64,000 nucleotides of DNA from Otatea glauca (Eukaryota > Streptophyta > Magnoliopsida > Poales > Poaceae), in NCBI GenBank assembly GCA_036346275.1, contig CM070719.1, positions 27,608,093-27,672,092 of the forward strand, in the 5' to 3' direction. A program made the position numbers and the translations under genes. Positions 33,876-46,225 of this stretch are shown here, in pieces. Numbering within the stretch: the stretch's first letter is position 1; each line of letters starts with the position of its first letter. Under the pieces are notes generated by a model that saw only the letters and a list, made by a program, of their open reading frames with translations, was not told the DNA's origin and made no database searches.

Positions 33876-36283
33876 TGTAACACCCTGGAATTTCGACTAC
33901 CCCGGATGTCACTACCTTAGGCAAGAATTACAACTAATCAGCCAGGTAAACCAAAGTTTCCAGAATGAACACCCTTGCATAACAACTGAACTTCCGCAGC
34001 TAGAATCATCTAAATAAAGCATATGCTGCAACTAAACAAGTTTACTTGAGACGATAAATCATGGTAACCATAGCTACTCACATAGGACAGATAAACAGAT
34101 TGAATAATAGGAACAAAAGCCACAAACCCAGTTACCCAAATATAACCCCCTTGCCAAAACATAGTTCCATTCAACCTTTTAGCATAACATAACCAAGGTA
34201 AACCAAAGACTCTTTCCCACAAAGACGAAATTATTACAAATTTAAAAGTAGTGATAGTCTAAAGTTATTGATTTCATGTGAAGTGAAGAAGTGGTGCTAC
34301 AACCCTTTTTCTCCATGCCGTCACTTGGTACCTAAAAAAAAATTCAAATAAACAAGCGTGAGTCTCAAAACTCAGCAAAGGTACACCATAAAAACCGCAA
34401 CATATCAAATAAATGCAATGGATTAATTACAACACCACATGCTTTTGGCATATACATAAGAACTCGTATCTACGACAATTGGAAAGGTTAAACCATTCAT
34501 GCAATGCAGAATGCCATATGCACATTGTCATCTCATAGCTTATACCGGTATAGCTGAGTGCACACCCGTCGGCGTGCACCCTCTCATTCCCTTTCATCCC
34601 GTGGAGGGGCCTACCTAAGTAGGTCTTTCATGTCTCACTACTTGTGAGACATAGAGGTCCATACAGGTCACCTCTTCCATCATGAATGCACAAATGCAAG
34701 TGATATAATAATTTACAAACTACATTCTAGTTCAACTCTCACATTGTCATAAACAGGTGTATAAACATAAACATGAACATAAATATAAGCATGCACATTG
34801 TTATATACTTACATCCCTCACCTTACCATCTGCATCATCATAAACATAATCATCATCATAAACATACTCATACACATAACCATATGCGTTAGCATAATCA
34901 TATTCCTAATCGCAAGCAAGCAAGCAACATCCAAACATCACTCTAGATGATACACTTGCCTTAACCACGAGGAGCGGAGTGACGCGGGATTGAGGCCACT
35001 CCTGAAGATACACCACCTGAGAATAAATCACATACAACTCAACAATACAATTCCAGCATTTTCAATAAAAAATTAACGACATCAAATCTACGCCCTTCCT
35101 AACGCCGCATAACTATCTCACTCGACGAACCAAAACTGTCTTTCCGCTGTCCCGATGGTTTTAAGGTTATAAATCCCACCCTTATAACCCAAACTCCAGG
35201 GTCCAAGCCCTATATGAAACTCCTAAAAATTACCCACATAATACCTGTGAACCAACTCTCTCAAATAAAACATTTAGCCACTCATGAATAGCCCTGAAAC
35301 CTGGTCTGCCACCACACTGGACAGCAGACTTCCAAATAGCATTACTAATTTTCTACCATTCCAAATGAAGTAAAGGAGGACATTTCTGAAATCTACAAGA
35401 AATTTCCTAAGTTAATCTAATTTTTATAAAAATTAATTCAACATCTAGATAGCCCTACACTGCAGATTTCCGAGACTGCTGCCAGCAGGGACAGATTCTG
35501 GACAACAGTTAGAAAAACAGCCATAACTTTTAAACAACCCAACCAAAATTCGTGATCTTGGTCTCTAAATAAACTTAAGACGATTATCTACAACTTGTCC
35601 AACAGGCAACCCATATGGAAATGACGGGAACTATTTTTAATCTCATCCCTAACACAGAGGTTTGCGCTGGCCGAATCAGACCACGCCCCAATCCCCGTTT
35701 TTCCCCCATCTCCAACATGATCACAGCACAAAAAAAATAGTTACTACTGAGCCCTACCCAACCTCCAGCACCCAAGGTACCCCAAAAACAAACTAGGAAC
35801 ATCATACCTTCCAAAGGATCAATAGATCGATGACAAACACGGAACCCGTCCCTCAAATCGCGCAAACCTCTTCTCACCTCGCAGCCCAATCCTCCCCACT
35901 GCACTCAACCAAGGATGCAACCACCAAGGGACCCTAGAGTAGCACCATGGAGGGAGGAAAGGGCAGGGAACCTCCCATGGAGGAGGAGGCGCAAGGAGAA
36001 GGAAGGGGAGAAGAGGAAGGGGCAGCTAAAGGGGATGAAAGGGGAGATGTGGCTGCTGCCAAGGGGGAGGGGATGTGCGGGCTGGGGGGAAGGGGAAAGG
36101 GTGGCAGCTGGGAGGTGAAAGGAGAGGGAAAAATTAGGGTTAGGGGTTTCCCCCTCCCACTTGGGCCAAAAGCTGACCCAGCACAGCCCCGAATGGCCCA
36201 AGACTGAGAATGAGCCCCCCCCCCAAAACAACCCACACCGCCCGCGAACAACCCAGGATGACCCATGACAGACTAAATTAAAA
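33876..36283 (-). repeat. Left LTR of Gypsy-4, inverted
   Basis: It runs from TGTAACACCCTGG to GACTAAATTAAAA and is the reverse complement of 41420-43811 with few differences. A degenerate TTATG/ATGATG-type simple repeat at about 34740-34920 mirrors 42790-42960. A pyrimidine/purine-rich segment near 35940-36200 gives open frames on both strands that are not genes. Confidence 0.9.
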
Positions 36284-36502
36284 ACAAGGCTTATCGGGCA
36301 ATAACCTTAAAATTTGACGTAGGTGGAATAAATAATTTAAAATTTTGACACACTATGGAGCACAGTAGGCAAGGGAATGGTATATCATTGCATAGCGCTA
36401 TAAGATTGTATTGAGGTATATTTGTTTATTGTGGATTAAATCTTTATTCTATTGATTTGTTAATGATTGAGCTGATTGTATAATTGTGCTTGTTCTGTAG
36501 CT
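36284..36502 (+). other. Leader of Gypsy-4 between inverted LTR and gag
   Basis: It begins ACAAGGCTTATCGGGC. The inverted piece carries the complement of AAAAACAAGG at its outer edge (33828-33840), so the leader was probably cut at this word. It is AT-rich and non-coding. Confidence 0.6.
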
Positions 36503-37660
36503 ATGCCGAGGGGTAGAGGTCGTGGTCGCCGTGGCCGTGGAGGCCGTGGTCGAGGTGGGAGTTACCCACCTCAAGGGGATGTTGAGTGAGTCGCTGAGGG
36601 AAGCGGTTCGCTTAATGCTCCTGAGCCATCTCAGGAGGGTGCCCCGGCTGCTCAGTCTGGGGCAGGGGTAGAGGCCGCAACCGCGGCCTTGTTGCAGGCA
36701 CTTCAGAGAGAAGTCCAGGACCTACGCCAGCAGGTTCAAGCAGCTCCTGGTGTTGTGCCTCCACCTGCAGAGGCCCCAATTGCGGCTCCCGCTGTGCCGG
36801 AGGTTAGGATGAGCCTCCGAGAGTGGATGTCCTTCCGCTTTAACACCTTTGACGGTGCGGGTACACCGGTTCAGGCAGCAGACTGGCTAAGATATATGGA
36901 GAGACAGTTTGAGGCCTTGGAGATGTCATCCCAGCAGAAGGCACGTTTTGTGGCCTTTCAGTTGAAGGGTCAAGCGGACATTTGGTGGGAGGGGTGCTTT
37001 CTGCTAGGACCCCCGCCCATGGTCTGGTCTCATGGGAGGACTTTGCTGAGAATTTCCGTGAGAAGTTCTATCCTGAGTCTTTCTGAGAGAAGATGGAGCT
37101 CGCCTTGTCCACCCTCATCCAGGGCAAGAGATCTGTAGCGGCATATGAAGCGGAGTTCAACAATATTGTCAGCTTCATACCAGCCGTGGCCAGTGATGAT
37201 AGGGAGAAGGCCAGAAGGTTCCGCCGAGGCCTGAACCAGGAGTTCAGGGTTGTCATGGGGGCAACTGTCCCACGTGACTTCAGCCTTGTGGTTGAGCAGG
37301 CTCGTGGCATGGAGGTTGAGTTGGAGCTCACTAGGGATAAACAAAATCCTGGTGGCTCCGGAGTTTCTGCTACTTTTGGAGGTGGCCAGAAGAGGAGCTC
37401 CAATGAGGGGGGTGGATCTTTCCAGCGATCTGCCTCTAAGAAGTTCAAGGGTGGGCAGCATTTCTCGTCGTTGGCCAAGGGAAAGCAGTCTCGGTCCTCT
37501 TTTCAGTCAGCACCCCGTTCTTCCGCGGCTACTTCAGCTTTTCGCCCTGTTCCTGGACAGGGTATGATTTGTTTTTAGTGCGGTGGTGGACACCGCGCTG
37601 TAGAGTGTGCTTGGACTGGGGAGTGTCATCATTGTGGCCGCCCTGGTCATAAGGAGCGAG
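36503..37660 (+). pseudogene. Gypsy-4 gag
   Basis: It starts MPRGRGRGRRGRG (Arg/Gly-rich) and has a stop TGA at 36587. Capsid motifs are FNTFDGAGTPVQAADWLRYM, VAFQLKGQADIWWEG, then after a one-base loss near 36990 SWEDFAENFREKFYP, a TGA at 37084, and VAAYEAEFNNIV, RRFRRGLNQEFR. Two CCHC knuckles follow: the first interrupted by TAG at 37576 (CF*CGGGGHRAVEC), the second CHHCGRPGHKERVC. Confidence 0.88.
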
Positions 37661-38286
37661 TGTGTCGAGATAATCCCAATGGCATCCTCAAGTGGGAGCG
37701 AGTGCCATCTACTTCGTCTGCCGCTGCTTCGTTCAAAGGATCAGTTCAGATGTTGGCGACTGCCCCTGCACCTCCTCAGCCTTCCTCGTGGGCACCACCT
37801 ACGGCTTTCTGGTACCCCCAGCCATCGGCTCCCCCTCAGTTCGCTGCCACTCCTCCTGGTGCGGTGCTGCCCCAGCAGAGTGAAAGGACTCTTGTCACCC
37901 CGGCGCCACCAGGAGTCTACGCTCTGCCAACTGCTGAGTCAGCCGGGCGTCCAGATGTGGTATCAGGTATTGTTCGTGTGGATTCATTTGATGCTTTCGT
38001 TCTCTTTGATTTTGGTGCATCCTATTCTTTTGTGTCATTTGAGTTTGCTAGAAGAGTCAAGTTGGGGATGCAGAGTATTGCTAAGTCCGTGATAGTCAGT
38101 TCTCCGGGTGGTCTCATTGTGAGTTCGATGGTTTGCCCGGGTTGTATTATTACTATTGATGAGGAGGACTTCTTTGCTAACCTAATGGTTATTCAATTGG
38201 ACCCGTTTGATGTCATCTTGGGTATGGACTGGCTGCATCAGTACCATGCCAAGATATGTTGTTATTGGAAGACAGTGACTGTGTAG
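37660..38286 (+). pseudogene. Gypsy-4 aspartic protease
   Basis: Starting within the nucleocapsid tail, the frame passes a Pro-rich linker and reaches the protease: VLFDFGASYSFVS near 38003-38040, then DPFDVILGMDWLHQY. The catalytic D-S/T-G reads DFG. TAG at 38284 interrupts the frame before RT. Confidence 0.85.
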
Positions 38287-38389
38287 GCTCCGTCAGGAGC
38301 GGAATTGGTCTTTCAGGGCAGTGTACCATCCAGCTCTCTCCTGGTGTTGGCTGGCCTATTTCCTGGCCGCCGTATGCTGAGATCTGGAC

Positions 38390-39665
38390 ACTTTTGGCTA
38401 TTTTAGAAAAGCCCAGTACTACAATAATTATTGAGAAAATTCCTGTGGTGAATGAATTTGCTAATGTTTTCTCTGATGAGCTTCCTGGCTTGCCTCCTAA
38501 GCAGAATGTGGAGTTTCGTATTGAGCTGCTTCCGGGTACCCGTCCTATCTCTATATCTCCTTATCGTTTGGCTCAACCCTTCCAAGATGAGTTGAAAAAG
38601 CAGTTGGATGATCTGTTATCCAAGGGGCTGATCCAGCGAAGTGTGTCTCCGTGGGCAGCGCCTGTTCTCTTTATTGCTAAGAAAGATGGTGGTTGGTGCA
38701 TGTGCGTTGATTACCGTGCCCTTAACCAGATAACTATTAAAAACAAGTATCCGTTACCTCGCATTGAAGATTTGTTTGACCGACTGAAGGGAGCAAAGGT
38801 GTTCTCTAAAATTGATCTTCAATCGGGGTATAACCAAATTCGTGTGAGGGAACAGGATATTGAGAAGACAGCTTTCTCCACTAGGTATGGGCATTATGAA
38901 TTTAAAGTTATGTCGTTTGGACTAACCAATGCCCCTGCTGTTTTTATGGAGATGATGAACAGTATGCTACATAGATATCTTGATGAATTTGTGGTAGTGT
39001 TCATTGACGATATTCTGATTTATTCCAAGTCAGAGGAAGAGCATAAGCATCATTTGAGGCTTGTGCTTAATTCCCTAAGGGAGAATCAATTCTTTGCAAA
39101 GTTAAAGAAGTGCGAATTCTGGATTTCTGAAGTAGGTTTTCTTGGCCATGTGATCAATCAAGAAGGCATATCTGTTGATCCTAGCAAAATCTCTACAGTC
39201 GTGGACTGGGAGAGACCTTCCAATGTCAAAGAGGTGCGGAGTTTCCTTGGCTTAGCGGGATATTACCGGCGTTTTGTTCAAGATTTCTCAATTATTGCTA
39301 AGCCACTATCGCAATTAACTCAGAAGGGTGTAAAATTCCAGTGGACTGCTGATTGTGAGCGCAGTTTTTGTACTTTGAAGGAGAAGTTAGTGAGTGCTCC
39401 GATTCTCACCCTTCCTGAGCCAGGGAAGCGTTTCACAGTATATTCTGATGCATCTCGAGTGGGTCTAGGTTGTGTGCTCATGAAAGAGGGTAAAGTGATC
39501 GCTTATGCATCAAGACAGTTGAAAAGGCATGAACAAAACTACCCCACTCATGACCTTGAGTTAGCTGCAGTAGTCTTTGCCTTAAAGATTTGGAGGCATT
39601 ATTTGTATGGTGAATCTTGTGATATTTTCACCGATCACAAGAGTCTCAAGTATATTTTCACTTAG
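38390..39665 (+). pseudogene. Gypsy-4 reverse transcriptase and RNase H
   Basis: A long clean frame carries IPVVNEFANVFSDELPGLPP, FRIELLPGTRPIS, the palm motif KIDLQSGYNQIRV, VMSFGLTNAPAVFM and the catalytic VVFIDDILIYSK (38993-39030). It continues through the connection (SFLGLAGYYRRFV) into RNase H (YSDASRVGLGCVLM, DHKSLKYIFT). TAG at 39663 stops it. The beginning follows a frame change between 38286 and 38390. Confidence 0.92.
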
Positions 39666-41326
39666 AAAGATTTGAATTTAAGGCAAAGAAGATGGCTAGA
39701 ATTAATAAAGGATTATGATCTCACAATCCAGTATCACCCAGGCAAAGCGAATGTTGTGGCTGATGCGCTTAGTCGCAAGGCAACACCCCCTGTGGTTGAG
39801 AGTCTCATTGCAGATTTTGAGCGTATGGGAGTCTCTTTCTGCTTTATGGGCACTGTGCAAGCTGAAACACAGTTGATTCTGGAGTCTGCAATTCCAGAAC
39901 GTGTGCGTGAGGCACAACAGCATGATCGATTGTTGCAGCAAGTGAGGAAGCGCATTAATGAGGGCAAAATTGGGGATTTTAGCATTGATGAAGTTGGTGC
40001 TGTGCGGTTCAAGGGCCGCCTTTGTGTACCCCAAAATTCTCAAGTTAAGGATGATATTTTAAAAGAGGCTCATCGTACCTCGTATACGGTTCATCCTGGT
40101 GAGACCAAAATGTATCGGGATTTGAAAAAGAGTTTCTGGTGGAAAAGGATGAGGGTTGACATTGCTCATTACGTAGCATCTTGTGGGATTTGTCAAAAGG
40201 TGAAGGTTGAACATAAACGACCGGCATGGTTGTTGCAACCTTTGGAGGTACCTATTTGGCCTTGGGATGACATATCCATGGACTTTGTGGTTGGCCTACC
40301 CCGTACTAAACGAGGGAAGGATGCTATTTGGGTCATTGTGGACCGTCTCAGCAAGTCTGCTCATTTCATTCCCATCCGCACAACAAACTCAACGAGGGAG
40401 TTGGCTCCTATTTATGTGCGAGAAATTGTGACACTGCATGGTGTGCCTAAGACAATTGTTTCTGATCGTGATGCAAAGTTCGTCTCCAAGTTTTGGGAGA
40501 GCTTGCAGAGTGCTTTGGGCACACAGCTTCGTCTTAGTACCGCTTTCCATCCTCAAACTGATGGTCAGTCCGAGCGTACCATTCAGACCTTGGAGGATAT
40601 GCTTAGATCCTGTGTTTTGGCATGGAAGGGTAGTTGGGAAGATCATTTGGCCCTTGCTAAATTTGCTTATAACAACAGTTATCATGTAAACATTCGGGCC
40701 GCTCCTTTTGAGGTGCTTTATGGGCGAAAGTGCCGGTCACCCTTATGCTGGGATGCAATAGGGGAAAGAGCAGTTCTTGGCCCTGATTGGGTTCAGCAAA
40801 CCATTGCTCGAGTGGCTGAAGTGAGGCAGAACCTCCTTGCAGCTCAGAGTAGACAGAAAAGTTATGCTGATGTGAGGAGGTGAGATTTGGAGTTTTCGGT
40901 GGGTGATAGCGTGCTTCTGAGAGTGTCTCCCACTAAAGGAGTGGTTCGATTTGGCTCTAAAGGAAAACTTAGCCCGAGGTATGTTGGCCCGTTCCCCATT
41001 GTTGCTAGGGTTGGAAATTAGCTTATCGATTGGAGCTTCCCAGTTCTATGCAAGGAGCGCATAATGTGTTCCACGTGTCCATGCTGAGGAAATACTTGCA
41101 TGACCCAGATTTGGTTGTTCCTCTAGAGCTATCGGTGATTGATCAGAACCTCACCTTTGAGTCCCGACCAGTGCAAATCTTGGGGAATTCTGAGCGAGTG
41201 TTAAAAAATAGAACCATTAAATTTGTCAAAGTTATGTGGTCACATCAGTCAGAGAAGGAAGCGACTTGGGAGTTAGAGTCTCAGATGCATGAGAAGTACC
41301 CTGAATTGTTCCCTCCAGGTTTGTGA
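39666..41326 (+). pseudogene. Gypsy-4 integrase with C-terminal chromodomain
   Basis: The frame 39672-40883 starts with NLRQRRWLELIKDYD and YHPGKANVVADALSRK. It has the integrase HHCC region (HRTSYTVHPGETKMYRDL, CGICQKVK) and core (DISMDFVVGLPRTKRGKD, VSDRDAKFVSKFWESL, FHPQTDGQSERTIQTLEDM). A TGA at 40881 and a one-base loss near 41012 follow. The last part (41030-41326) carries GAHNVFHVSMLRKY and a chromodomain-like end (VKVMWSHQSEKEATWELE). Such chromodomains help target integration to chromatin. Confidence 0.9.
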
Positions 41327-41397
41327 TGAGATTTAATTTTCAGTATGGTTTAGTTGTCGCTTTGGGACGTGCTTAGAATTCGGGGTCGAATTCTTTT

Positions 41398-41410
41398 AAG
41401 GGGGGAGACT
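41398..41410 (+). other. Polypurine tract of Gypsy-4
   Basis: AAGGGGGGAGAC directly precedes the 3' LTR start TGTAATGTCC at 41411. It would prime plus-strand DNA synthesis and confirms that the right LTR is in the normal orientation. Confidence 0.85.
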
Positions 41411-43811
41411 GTAATGTCCCATTTTAATTTAAGTCTGTCGTGGGTCATCCTGGGTTGTTCACGGGCGGTGTGGGCTGTTTGGGGGGGCTCATTCTCAGTC
41501 TTGGGCCGTTCGGGGCTGTGTTGGGTCAGCTTTTGGCCCAAGTGGGAGGGGGAAACCCCTAACCCTAATTTTTCCCTCTCCATTCCCCTCCCAGCCGCCA
41601 CCCTTTCCCCTTCCCCCCCAGTCGCACATCCCCTCCCCCTTGGCAACAGCCACCTCTCCCCTTTCATCCCCTTTAGCTGCCCCTTCCTCTTCTCCCCTTC
41701 CTTCTCCTTGCGCCTCCTCCTCCATGGGAGGTTCCCTGCCCTTTCCTCCCTCCATGGTGCTACTCTAGGGTCCCTTGGTGGTTGCATCCTTGGTTGAGTA
41801 CAGTGGGGAGGATTGGGCTGCGAGGTGAGAAGAGGTTTGCGCGATTTGAGGGACGGGTTCCGTGTTTGTCATCGATCTATTGATCCTTTGGAAGGTATGA
41901 TGTTCCTAGTTTGTTTTTGGGATACCTTGGGTGCTGGAGGTTGGGTAGGGCTCAGTAGTAACCATTTTTTTTGTGCTGTGATCATGTTGGAGATGGGGGA
42001 AAAACAGGGATTGGGGCGTGGTCTGATTCGGCCAGCACAAACCTCTGTGTTAGGGATGAGATTAAAAATAGTTCCCGTCATTTCCATATGGGTTGCCTGT
42101 TGGACAAGTTGTAGATAATCGTCTTAAGTTTATTTAGAGACCAAGATCATGAATTTTAGTTGGGTGGTTTAAAAGTTATGGCTGTTTTTCTAACTGCTGT
42201 CCAGAATCTGTCCCTGCTGGCAGCAGTCTCGGAAATCTGCAGTGTAGGTCTAACTAGATGTTGAATTAATTTTTATAAAAATTAGATTAACTTAGGAAAT
42301 TTCTTGTAGATTTCAGAAATGTCCTCATTTACTTCATTTGGAATGGTAGAAAATTAGTAATGCTATTTGGAAGTCTGCTGTCCAGTGTGGTGGCAGACCG
42401 GGTTTCAGGGCTAGTCATGAGTGGCTAAATGTTTTATTTGAGAGAGTTGGTTCACATGTATTATGTGGGTAATTTTCAGGAGTTTCATATAGGGCTTGGA
42501 CCCTCGAGTTTGGATTATAAGGGTGGGATTTATAACCTTAAAACCATCGGGACAGTGGAAAGACAGTTTTGGTTCGTCGAGTGAGAAAGTTATGGGGCGT
42601 TAGGAAGGGCGTAGATTTTATGTCGTTAATTTTTTATTGAAAATGCTGGAATTGTATTGTTGAGTTGTATGTGATTTATTCTCAGGTGGTGTATCTTCAG
42701 GAGTGGCCTCAACCCCGCGTCACTCCGCTCCTCGTGGTTAAGGCAAGTGTATCATCTAGAGTGATGTTCGGATGTTGCTTGCTTGCTTGCGATTAGGAAT
42801 ATGATTATGCTAACGCATATGGTTATGTGTATGAGTATGTTTATGATGATGATTATGTTTATGATGATGTAGATGGTAAGGTGAGGGATGTAAGTATATA
42901 ACAATGTGCATGCTTATATTTATGTTAATGTTTATGTTTATACACCTGTTTATGACAATGTGAGAGTTGAATTAGAATGTAGTTTGTAAATTATTATATC
43001 ACTTGCATTTGTGCATTCATGATGGAAGAGGTGACCTGTATGGACCTCTATGTCTCACAAGTAGTGAGACATGAAAGACCTACTTAGGTATGCCCCTCCA
43101 CAGGATGGAAGGGAATGAGAGGGTGCACGCCGACGGGTGTGCACTCAGCTATACCGGTATAAGCTATGAGATGACAATGTGCACTCAGCTATACCTGTTT
43201 AACCTTTCCAATTGTTGTAGATACGAGTTCTTATGTATGTGCGAAAAGCATGTGGTGTTGTAATTAATCCATTGCATTTATTTGATATGTTGCGGTTTTT
43301 ATGGTGTACCTTGCTGAGTTTTGAGACTCACGCTTGTTTATTTGAATGTTTTTTTAGGTACCAAGTGACGGCATGGAGAAAAAGGGTTGTAGCACCACTT
43401 CTTCACTTCACATGAAATCAATAACTTTTGACTATCGCTACTTTTAAATTTGTAATAATTTCGTCTTGTGGGAAAGAGTCTTTGGTTTACCTTGGTATTA
43501 TGCTAAAAGGTTGAATGGAACTATGTTTTGGCGAGGGGGTTATATTTGGGTAACTGGGTTTGTGGCTTTTGTTCCTATTATTCAATCTGTTTATCTGTCC
43601 TATGTGAGTAGCTATGGTTACCATGATTTATCGTCTCAAGTAAACTTGTTTAGTTGCAGCATATGCTTTTATTTAGGTGATTCTAGCTGCGGAAGTTCAG
43701 TTGTTATGCAAGGGTGTTCATTCTGGAAACTTTGGTTTACCTGGCTGATTAGTTGTAATTCTTGCCTAAGGTAGTGACATCCGGGGTAGTCGAAATGCCA
43801 GGGTGTTACAA
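41411..43811 (+). repeat. 3' LTR of Gypsy-4 (normal orientation)
   Basis: It runs from TGTAATGTCC to GGGTGTTACA, 2401 bases. The AACCCTAA-containing pyrimidine-rich segment near 41555-41720 looks like a plant 5' UTR and gives long open frames without codon logic. Near 43115-43190 it repeats GTGCACTCAGCTATACC where the left LTR has unrelated bases. Confidence 0.9.
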
Positions 43812-43816
43812 CCGCA

Positions 43817-44399
43817 ACTCAACCAATTTAATGTTACTGACATTTAGCTATTCATGTATTTGAATTAGTTCAAACCGTACGTGGCATATCCTCCAATTCT
43901 TACATCCTTGTTCCTAAGAAGGACAGAAACTTGACAATAGACATGAGACGATCCACGTGCAACCTTAGTCACCAAATGGGAGAGACGTCAACGCTCCTGC
44001 TCCTTAAAGCAACTTCAGGCCTTACCAGTGTATAAGAATTTAGAAAAAACAGGTGATCCAAAAGTCTGAACAAAGGTTGCTAATTTGCTATTATAAGGCT
44101 CCGTTTCAAACACAGATAAAATAATTTGCACTTGACATGGAATTAAGAAATAGAATTGTTCATCATAAATATAAATATTTTTGTCATGGTTTAATTTGTC
44201 ATGATTTACATCCTGCGAAATCCGGTTAGTTACGAGAATCTTCGCTAACTCCAGTTAGATTTTGTTAGTATGACTAACGAGGATTTTTTATCAGGTCGAT
44301 ATTTTACGGGCAAAGTCTATCTAAGAAGTACCTCATATATTAAGGGTCCACTCCATAATGGTTATATACATACGACCACGATTCAAAAAAAGTCTAACA
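43817..44399. other. Unassigned AT-rich DNA right of Gypsy-4
   Basis: No convincing ORF or repeat structure. Probably old element or host DNA that received Gypsy-4. Confidence 0.4.
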
Positions 44400-44678
44400 A
44401 CTATTATTACTTCCAAATTGGTTGGAAACTAGTTTGAGCCAAGAGACGACCAGCTATGGGCATGTGATGACCAGTTATAGGTTCAAGTTAGCCCCGGCTA
44501 GGTAAACTGGTCGAGGAATATGGTAGTTTTTTATGTGATTAACATGAAAGCAGTTATTGGCGTATCTGACAACTTACGGCAGTTAGCTAAGATACACAAC
44601 GGTTCAAAAGTCAACGAAGACATGTGGGTAAAGACAACATGCCCCTTTAGCAATATTAACTACCACCCTTTAGACATG

Positions 44679-44687
44679 TATAAATAG
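44679..44687 (+). promoter_or_regulatory. TATA box candidate of the Gypsy-5 LTR
   Basis: TATAAATAG in a setting (about 44400-44870) that looks like a Tat LTR, upstream of the protease/RT remnants in the same orientation. LTR borders were not resolved. Confidence 0.4.
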
Positions 44688-45019
44688 GACGGGCATGCGT
44701 GCCTCAAAAGACATCTGACTCGCTCAATGTTCTTGTAACACTCTCATCTGTAGGGCACCATCAATTCGAAGATTGTCGCTGTGATGTTCCCACGTCCTTG
44801 CAGATGGATGAAGAAAACACCTTCGATCTTGCTAACTAAGCTAACCTTATGGACAAGGACTACCTCCCAGAGGAGGCGTGTAGGTGCAATTTCTTCCTCG
44901 AGTATGTTCCTAAGGGAGAATATTCCACAATTTCTTCCTTTTTATTAGCACTTTAAATGAGATGCAAATACCTCACTCTAAAATAAAGACAGTTACAAAT
45001 CCTTTCTTTTGGATTCTAC

Positions 45020-46192
45020 CTAGTCCTTCAATAACACCTATTGGTCAGGTAGTGTTACTAGGAACATTTGGAGATTCAGACAAATTTTGAACAGTGTTAA
45101 TTACTTCCAAAATTGTAGATTTTGAGTCATCTTACAATGCCATTCTAGGTAGATCATAACTAACTAAATTTATAGTAGCTACTCATCACACCTACCAAAG
45201 TATCACGCACTAAATTGCAATCATAAATCCTCAAAGATTGTTGATCAGTTGCCATTAATAAATCTTAATGATGTAGAAAAGGCAAAGGTTGATAAGCCTA
45301 CAAAAGCAGAGCACAACTCCTCTGCCAAATTAAGAGGTGAAGCAAGTGCCACTTAACCCTGTGAACCATTCTAGGATGGTGCATATTGGGTCAGGATGGA
45401 TGAGAAATAGGAAATTGAGCTCAATTCCTTACTCCGGACAAATGCAGATATGTTTGCAAGAAAATCATCTCATATGCCTAGCTTCCCAAGGGAGGTAATC
45501 AAGCACAGGCTAGCCATACAAGCTAATAAGCAACCAGTGAAGCAGAAGCTGCGGCGATTCGCTTCTAATTGGCAAGAAGCCATTCATCAAGAGTTGGAAA
45601 AGCTCTTAGATGATGGCTTCATTTGTGAAATCAGCCAACCAGATTGGCTCGCAAATCTAGTCATGGTCAAGAAATCCAATTATAGGTGGTGCATATGCGT
45701 TGATTTTATTAATTTAAATGTTGCTTGTTCTAAGGATGACTTTTCTTTACCTCATATGGACCAGCTGGTCGACTCAACTAAGGATGCGAATTGATGAGTT
45801 TTCTATGTGCTTACTCAGACTACCATCTAATAAGTATGGCAAATGAAGATGAAGAGAAAACTTCCTTCATCACTCCTTTCTACATCTACTGCTATGTGAA
45901 GATGCCGTTTGGACTGAAAAATGCTGGAGCCACATTTCGGTGACTTATGCAGAAGACTTTTGTTGATCAGATAGGGCATAATCTAGATGCATATGTAGAT
46001 AATATTGTTGTAAAGAGTGCAAAAAGTTATTGAATAAAAATGCAATCAAGTTGAATCCGGAAGAGTGTACTTTTGGTGTTTCTTTTGTAAGTTACTTCAT
46101 TTCTTTGTTTGTTCTTGAGGTATTAAAGTTAATCCTAAAAAATCTGTGCAATTGAATCTTTATGACCACCTTCAACAGTGAAGAAAGTTCAA
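45020..46192 (+). pseudogene. Gypsy-5 protease end and reverse transcriptase
   Basis: FESSYNAILGRS near 45125-45160 is the end of a Tat protease. A frame at 45450-45794 has FPREVIKHRLAI, PVKQKLRRFA, GFICEISQPDWLANLVMVKK and WCICVDFINLN, the RT fingers/palm of Tat type. Later words (MPFGLKNAGAT-like sequence near 45900) are in broken frames. The LINE interrupts it at 46193. Confidence 0.8.
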
Positions 46193-46225
46193 CTTCTCTT
46201 ACCCTTAATCTCCATGCACAACTCT

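Larger units (their letters stand above)
33820..43811 (+). mobile_element. Gypsy-4: chromodomain gypsy element with LTRs in inverted orientation
   Basis: The body (gag to chromodomain, 36503-41326) and 3' LTR (41411-43811, after the tract AAGGGGGGAGAC) are on the plus strand. The left LTR (33876-36283) is the reverse complement of the right one, and its PBS lies on its outer left side (33862-33873). A 5-bp ACCGC flanks the whole unit (33815-33819 and 43812-43816), and both outer ends are TGTAACACCC/GGGTGTTACA. The left LTR lacks only the last roughly 12 bases at its inner end. The most economical reading is in-place inversion of 5' LTR + PBS + about 45 bases of leader after insertion. The chromodomain and pol place it in the Tekay/Del-like chromoviruses. 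Confidence 0.88.

Noticed and set aside
34740..34920. TTATG-like simple repeat as a satellite
   Set aside because: It is confined to the Gypsy-4 LTR and mirrored at 42790-42960, so it belongs to the LTR.
35905..36266. Pro/Leu-rich and Gly/Glu-rich ORFs in the left Gypsy-4 LTR, mirrored at 41350-41797
   Set aside because: They are reverse frames of one purine/pyrimidine-rich LTR segment and occur in both LTR copies.
41555..41565. AACCCTAA words as a telomeric repeat
   Set aside because: A single copy in an LTR, not a tandem array.
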